DNA of 64,000 nt from NCBI RefSeq assembly GCF_040448305.1, contig NZ_CP148752.1, forward strand, positions 2,666,001 through 2,730,000, written 5' to 3'. The position numbers and the translations under genes are program-made. The number at the start of each line of letters is the position of its first letter. Positions within the stretch are counted from its first letter, which is position 1. Shown here in pieces: positions 61,504-64,000 of the stretch. Origin of the DNA: Pseudomonas fluorescens. Lineage in GTDB: Bacteria > Pseudomonadota > Gammaproteobacteria > Pseudomonadales > Pseudomonadaceae. The notes below the pieces were generated by a model, which searched no databases, had not been told where the DNA came from, and worked only from the letters and a program-made list of their open reading frames with translations.

Positions 61504-61645
61504 TTCCCGTGAACCAGCACCGGCGCCTTGGTACAAGCGCCTGGGATGGCTGGTGGTGATCTGGCTGGGCAGCGTGGTTGCCTTGGGTGTGGTGGCGGGG
61601 GCGTTGCGGATGTTGATGCATGCGGCCGGGATGAGTAGCCACTGA
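61490..61645 (+). CDS. DUF2474 small membrane protein, CydX-like oxidase subunit
   Basis: 51 residues, too short for most gene callers. It starts at the ATG 61490 inside the end of cioB (with GAGGA upstream) and ends at 61645. Sequence MATIDSREPAPAPWYKRLGW, one membrane helix (LVVIWLGSVVALGVVAGALRML). Proteins of the DUF2474 family follow cioB in Pseudomonas; by analogy with CydX they probably stabilise the oxidase. This role is inferred. Confidence 0.85.
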   Translation: MATIDSREPAPAPWYKRLGWLVVIWLGSVVALGVVAGALRMLMHAAGMSSH

Positions 61646-61689
61646 TGGCAAGTCATTAAAGGGTTCCAGTTCACTTTGAGGCGTATGTA

Positions 61690-61974
61690 TGGATTGGATT
61701 GGGTGAACATCCATTTTTGCGGTAATGGCCACTAACGGTTCCGCCCTTACGGCGGGTCACTTGGAAGAGCCCCAAGTAACCAAGGGCTCTTGCCCCTGAC
61801 GTTCGGTGCCTCGCCAAGGCTCGGCATTCCCTCACTCCGGTCCTGCTCCGTGGGCCCGCCGCCATCGGCCATCCATGGCCGGCGGCGGCTAACCCGGCAT
61901 CCATGCCGGGTTGCCCACTACGCAGAACCTCCACTCGGCCTCTCGAGGGGGCGTGCACCGCAACAGCAAAAGCG
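61690..61974 (+). repeat. Long dispersed element, plus orientation (left arm)
   Basis: Begins ATTGGGTGAACATCCATTT and GCGGTAATGGCCACTAACGG, passes CTTACGGCGGGTCACTT and GACGTTCGGTGCCTCGCC, holds small palindromes GGCCATCCATGGCC and CCCGGCATCCATGCCGGG, and ends GAGGGGGCGTGCACCGCAAC. It shares its order of motifs with 3750-4054. A closely similar inverted copy lies at 62131-62424. Confidence 0.85.
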
Positions 61975-62017
61975 AGGCGGCCTTACAGCCGACCTGATCG
62001 CAAATGAACTCATTTCC

Positions 62018-62121
62018 CTGTAGGAGCGAAGCTTGCTCGCGATGGACGTCAACGATAACGCGTGCTGTCTGAATGATCGCGTTGTTCAGACGTTTTTCGC
62101 GAGCAAGCATCGCTCCTACAG
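62018..62121. repeat. REP doublet between the two long inverted elements
   Basis: Arms CTGTAGGAGCGAAGCTTGCT and AGCAAGCATCGCTCCTACAG around a CAACGATAACGCGTG spacer. It occupies the centre of the inverted pair 61690-62424. Confidence 0.88.
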
Positions 62122-62130
62122 GTACGGAGT

Positions 62131-62424
62131 AGCTCTGGCTTTTGATCTTGATCTGCCCCGTCGGAAGGCCGAGCGCAGGTTCTGCGCAGTGGGCAACCCG
62201 GCATGGATGCCGGGTTAGCCGCGTACGGCCATGGATGGCCGATCGCGGCGGGCCCACGGAGCAGGACCGGAGCGAGGGCATGCCGAGCCTAGGCGAGGCA
62301 CCGTACGTCAGGGGCAAAAGCGTTTGGTTACTTTGCGCCGGGCGGCGCTCCGCTTTTCAAAGTGACCCGCTGTAAAAGCGGAACCGTCACCCGCCGTTAC
62401 CAAAGAAACGGATATGTACACCAT
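62131..62424 (-). repeat. Long dispersed element, minus orientation (right arm)
   Basis: The reverse complement of this stretch follows 61690-61974 base for base over most of its length, including the palindrome CCCGGCATCCATGCCGGG, CGTGGGCCCGCCG, GAGCCGAAGGCTCGGCAT-type segment (GCCTAGGCTCGGCATGCC here) and the head GTACATATCCGTTTCTTTGG. It contains no transposase gene. Confidence 0.85.
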
Positions 62425-62514
62425 CGGCTGCAGAGTCCGCCCGCGACACACTCTGTGCGCCAAGGACTTCAGTCTCGCCACAAAAGTTTTCTTAAAGGGC
62501 ACAGAGTCTTGTCT

Positions 62515-63366
62515 TTACTGAGCCCCAAACACCGCCGTCCAGTAAATCCCCGCATCGCTCTTCGGATCGGTTGCATACGCCGCGCCCAGTTCGCGGAACT
62601 GAGGGTTCATCAGGTTGGCGCAATGACCGGGGCTGGTCAGCCAGCCTTCGACCACCTTGCGTACGCTGTCTTGCCCGGCGGCGATGTTTTCGCCGATCTG
62701 CTGGAAGTTGTAGCCTGCCAATTCCGCGCGGTCACCCGGGGTGCGGCCGTCGCGGTCCTTGTGATCGAAGTAGTTGTTGTTGGCCATGGAGCGGGAGTGG
62801 GTTTCGGCGGCCGTGCCCAGTATGGCGTTCCAGGCCAATGGCGCGGTCGCATTGAATGACTGTGTGCCGCATTGACGCGGTTTGGCCCGTGCTGCGTTGA
62901 GTTCGATGAGCAGCTTCTGGCCCTCGGTCTGCCAGTCGCCCAGGCGTGCGCTCAACAACGGTCGTGCCACGACGATGCGCCACTGATTGTCCTGGCGGCT
63001 GACGCCGACATCGACGAATTGCGGGTCAAGAACGATCTGGCAAAAACTCTCCTGGATCGCTTTCATCGCCGACGCCGCATCGCGAGGCCCGGACAGGCTG
63101 ATGGCCTGCACATTCTTCATGGGATAACCGGCAGTGGCCATGGCCTGCTGCAGATTGCCGATGCTTGGGGCGGTCAGCACCAGGCGCGGGTCGGCCGACA
63201 GCGGCGGAAGCTCCGATGAAACCTGGCCGGCGCAGCGCTGCAGTTGGCTGCGGTAAACATTGATCGATTCGACCAATTGCGCTTCGTCGGCCGCCACGGC
63301 GTTAGCGGCGAATACCAGGCCCAGTGACACACCGGCCAAACGCATTGCGGATGAAATGAAACCCAT
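62515..63366 (-). CDS. CAP (SCP/PR-1) domain secreted protein
   Basis: 283 residues from the ATG at 63366, signal peptide ending AVAADE. An N-terminal region of about 120 residues of unknown fold precedes a CAP domain: LLIELNAARAKPRQCGTQS, LAWNAILGTAAETHSRSMANNNYFDHKDRDG in parts, GENIAAGQ, and HCANLMNPQFRELGAAYA. The conserved CAP His and Glu residues are present. Such proteins are secreted and poorly understood in bacteria. Four cysteines may pair. Confidence 0.87.
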   Translation of the reverse strand: MGFISSAMRLAGVSLGLVFAANAVAADEAQLVESINVYRSQLQRCAGQVSSELPPLSADPRLVLTAPSIGNLQQAMATAGYPMKNVQAISLSGPRDAASAMKAIQESFCQIVLDPQFVDVGVSRQDNQWRIVVARPLLSARLGDWQTEGQKLLIELNAARAKPRQCGTQSFNATAPLAWNAILGTAAETHSRSMANNNYFDHKDRDGRTPGDRAELAGYNFQQIGENIAAGQDSVRKVVEGWLTSPGHCANLMNPQFRELGAAYATDPKSDAGIYWTAVFGAQ

Positions 63367-63508
63367 GAAAATCCCCCTTGAGCAGATTGCGCCCATGATG
63401 CGCGAAGTTGGCCCATCCAAGACAACGGATTTATCCAGAGTGTAGTGGGGTGGGCGAAATCATTTCACTACTAGACTCAATTGAACCACTCACCGAGTGA
63501 CACCGACC

Positions 63509-64000
63509 ATGCGCTTCGACTGGATCGCCACTTGCCTCGCCTTGACGTTGCTTGCCGGCCCGGTGTCCGCTGCGGATCAAGCGCAAAAACAGCAAGCGGC
63601 CGAGAACAAGGCCGAGGTGCTGGAACAGAAAGCCGCCGAGAATAAAAGCCCCGCACCGGCGCCCAAGGCTGAAGCGATTACCCCGTCCGAAGTCCAGGCC
63701 GTCGACCCGGCGGGCGCCGCGCCGCTGGACGATGCGATCACCTGCCTGGCCCGGTCCATTTACTGGGAAGCCAGGGGCAAGGACGCCGCCGACATGGAGG
63801 CGGTGGCCAATGTGGTCATGAATCGCCTGGGTCACGAGGGCTTTCCAGACACGGTGTGCAAAGTGGTCAAGCAAGGTTCGGAGACCAAGAGCTGCGAGTT
63901 TTCCTGGTGGTGTGACGGCAAATCCGATTCGGTCCAGGAAGAGGTGCCTTACGCGATGGCCAAGGAAATCGCGCGCAAGGCCCTGAACAAGGAGCTGCCG
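63509..64000 (+). CDS. SleB/CwlJ-type cell-wall hydrolase, 3' end cut by the window
   Basis: 164 codons visible from the ATG at 63509, still open at the end of the window. Signal peptide ending VSAAD, then an Ala/Lys/Glu-rich linker (about residues 22-75), then the hydrolase_2 domain: ARSIYWEARGKDAADMEAVANVVMNRLGHEGFPD in two parts with the catalytic Glu of YWEARG, VVKQG and SCEFSWWCDGKSD. It cleaves peptidoglycan in the periplasm, by analogy with spore SleB. The rest lies outside. Confidence 0.88.
   Translation, partial: MRFDWIATCLALTLLAGPVSAADQAQKQQAAENKAEVLEQKAAENKSPAPAPKAEAITPSEVQAVDPAGAAPLDDAITCLARSIYWEARGKDAADMEAVANVVMNRLGHEGFPDTVCKVVKQGSETKSCEFSWWCDGKSDSVQEEVPYAMAKEIARKALNKELP

Noticed and set aside
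61690..62424. Possible insertion sequence or transposon
   Set aside because: Inverted arms are present, but the 156 bases between them hold only a REP doublet; no transposase frame and no clear target duplication. Kept as a repeat.
1..64000. tRNA, rRNA or prophage genes
   Set aside because: No cloverleaf with CCA-type end, no rRNA-like stretch, and no integrase or phage structural gene was seen while reading the window.

Overview
The window reads as a stretch of a Pseudomonas chromosome, most likely of the fluorescens group. The reasons are the gene families present (DUF6124 protein, OprD porin, cat/ben cluster, CioAB oxidase with its DUF2474 partner), uniformly GC-rich coding DNA, and more than a dozen copies of the REP palindrome GGAGCGAGCCTGCTCGCG between genes. 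This assignment is inferred; no rRNA or tRNA is present to confirm it.

Layout. 1-3630: the 3' part of a type II/IV-like secretion locus (periplasmic PilP/GspC-like protein, TPR-secretin lipoprotein, three pseudopilin-like proteins). 3631-4974: repeats, then a long structured leader before a DUF6124 gene. 5158-15415: housekeeping and signalling genes (Nudix, PpnN, two GGDEF proteins, a DapA paralogue, AzlCD, SRAP, a deacetylase lipoprotein). 15485-24156: an aromatic-catabolism cluster, catR<>catBCA, benR, benABCD, which converts benzoate to catechol, then to muconate and its lactones. Matching operators are visible (ATAC-N7-GTAT before catB; two TGCA-N6-GGATA repeats before benA). No benzoate transporter lies beside it. 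24199-29091: small envelope proteins, an Rrf2 regulator and an NDH-2-like flavoprotein. 29229-32465: a puuB-puuR-puuA-like polyamine operon.

32649-54001 is the most unusual region. It holds an RutA-like LLM flavin monooxygenase, a flavin reductase, a cysteine hydrolase, two NCS1 permeases, a complete Pot-type ABC importer, a RibBA-type riboflavin enzyme with a degenerate RibA half, and a DUF1330 protein. Five promoters in it, spread over about 17 kb, share the site TGG(T/A)ATACC(A/G)TAATA(C/T). I read these genes as one regulon for uptake and flavin-dependent oxidation of an unidentified nitrogen compound, with FMN supply co-induced. Between them lie less clearly linked genes: a GST, an OprD porin, a beta-propeller lipoprotein, an orphan PotF-like binding protein, an AraC/transporter pair and an amidase.

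54261-61645: a bestrophin-like channel, MoaA, an FdhF/YdeP-type molybdoenzyme and the cyanide-insensitive oxidase cioAB with a 51-residue partner. 61646-62514: a pair of long inverted repeats around a REP doublet. 62515-64000: a CAP-domain protein and the start of a SleB-type cell-wall hydrolase. No CRISPR array, insertion sequence, prophage or tRNA was found.
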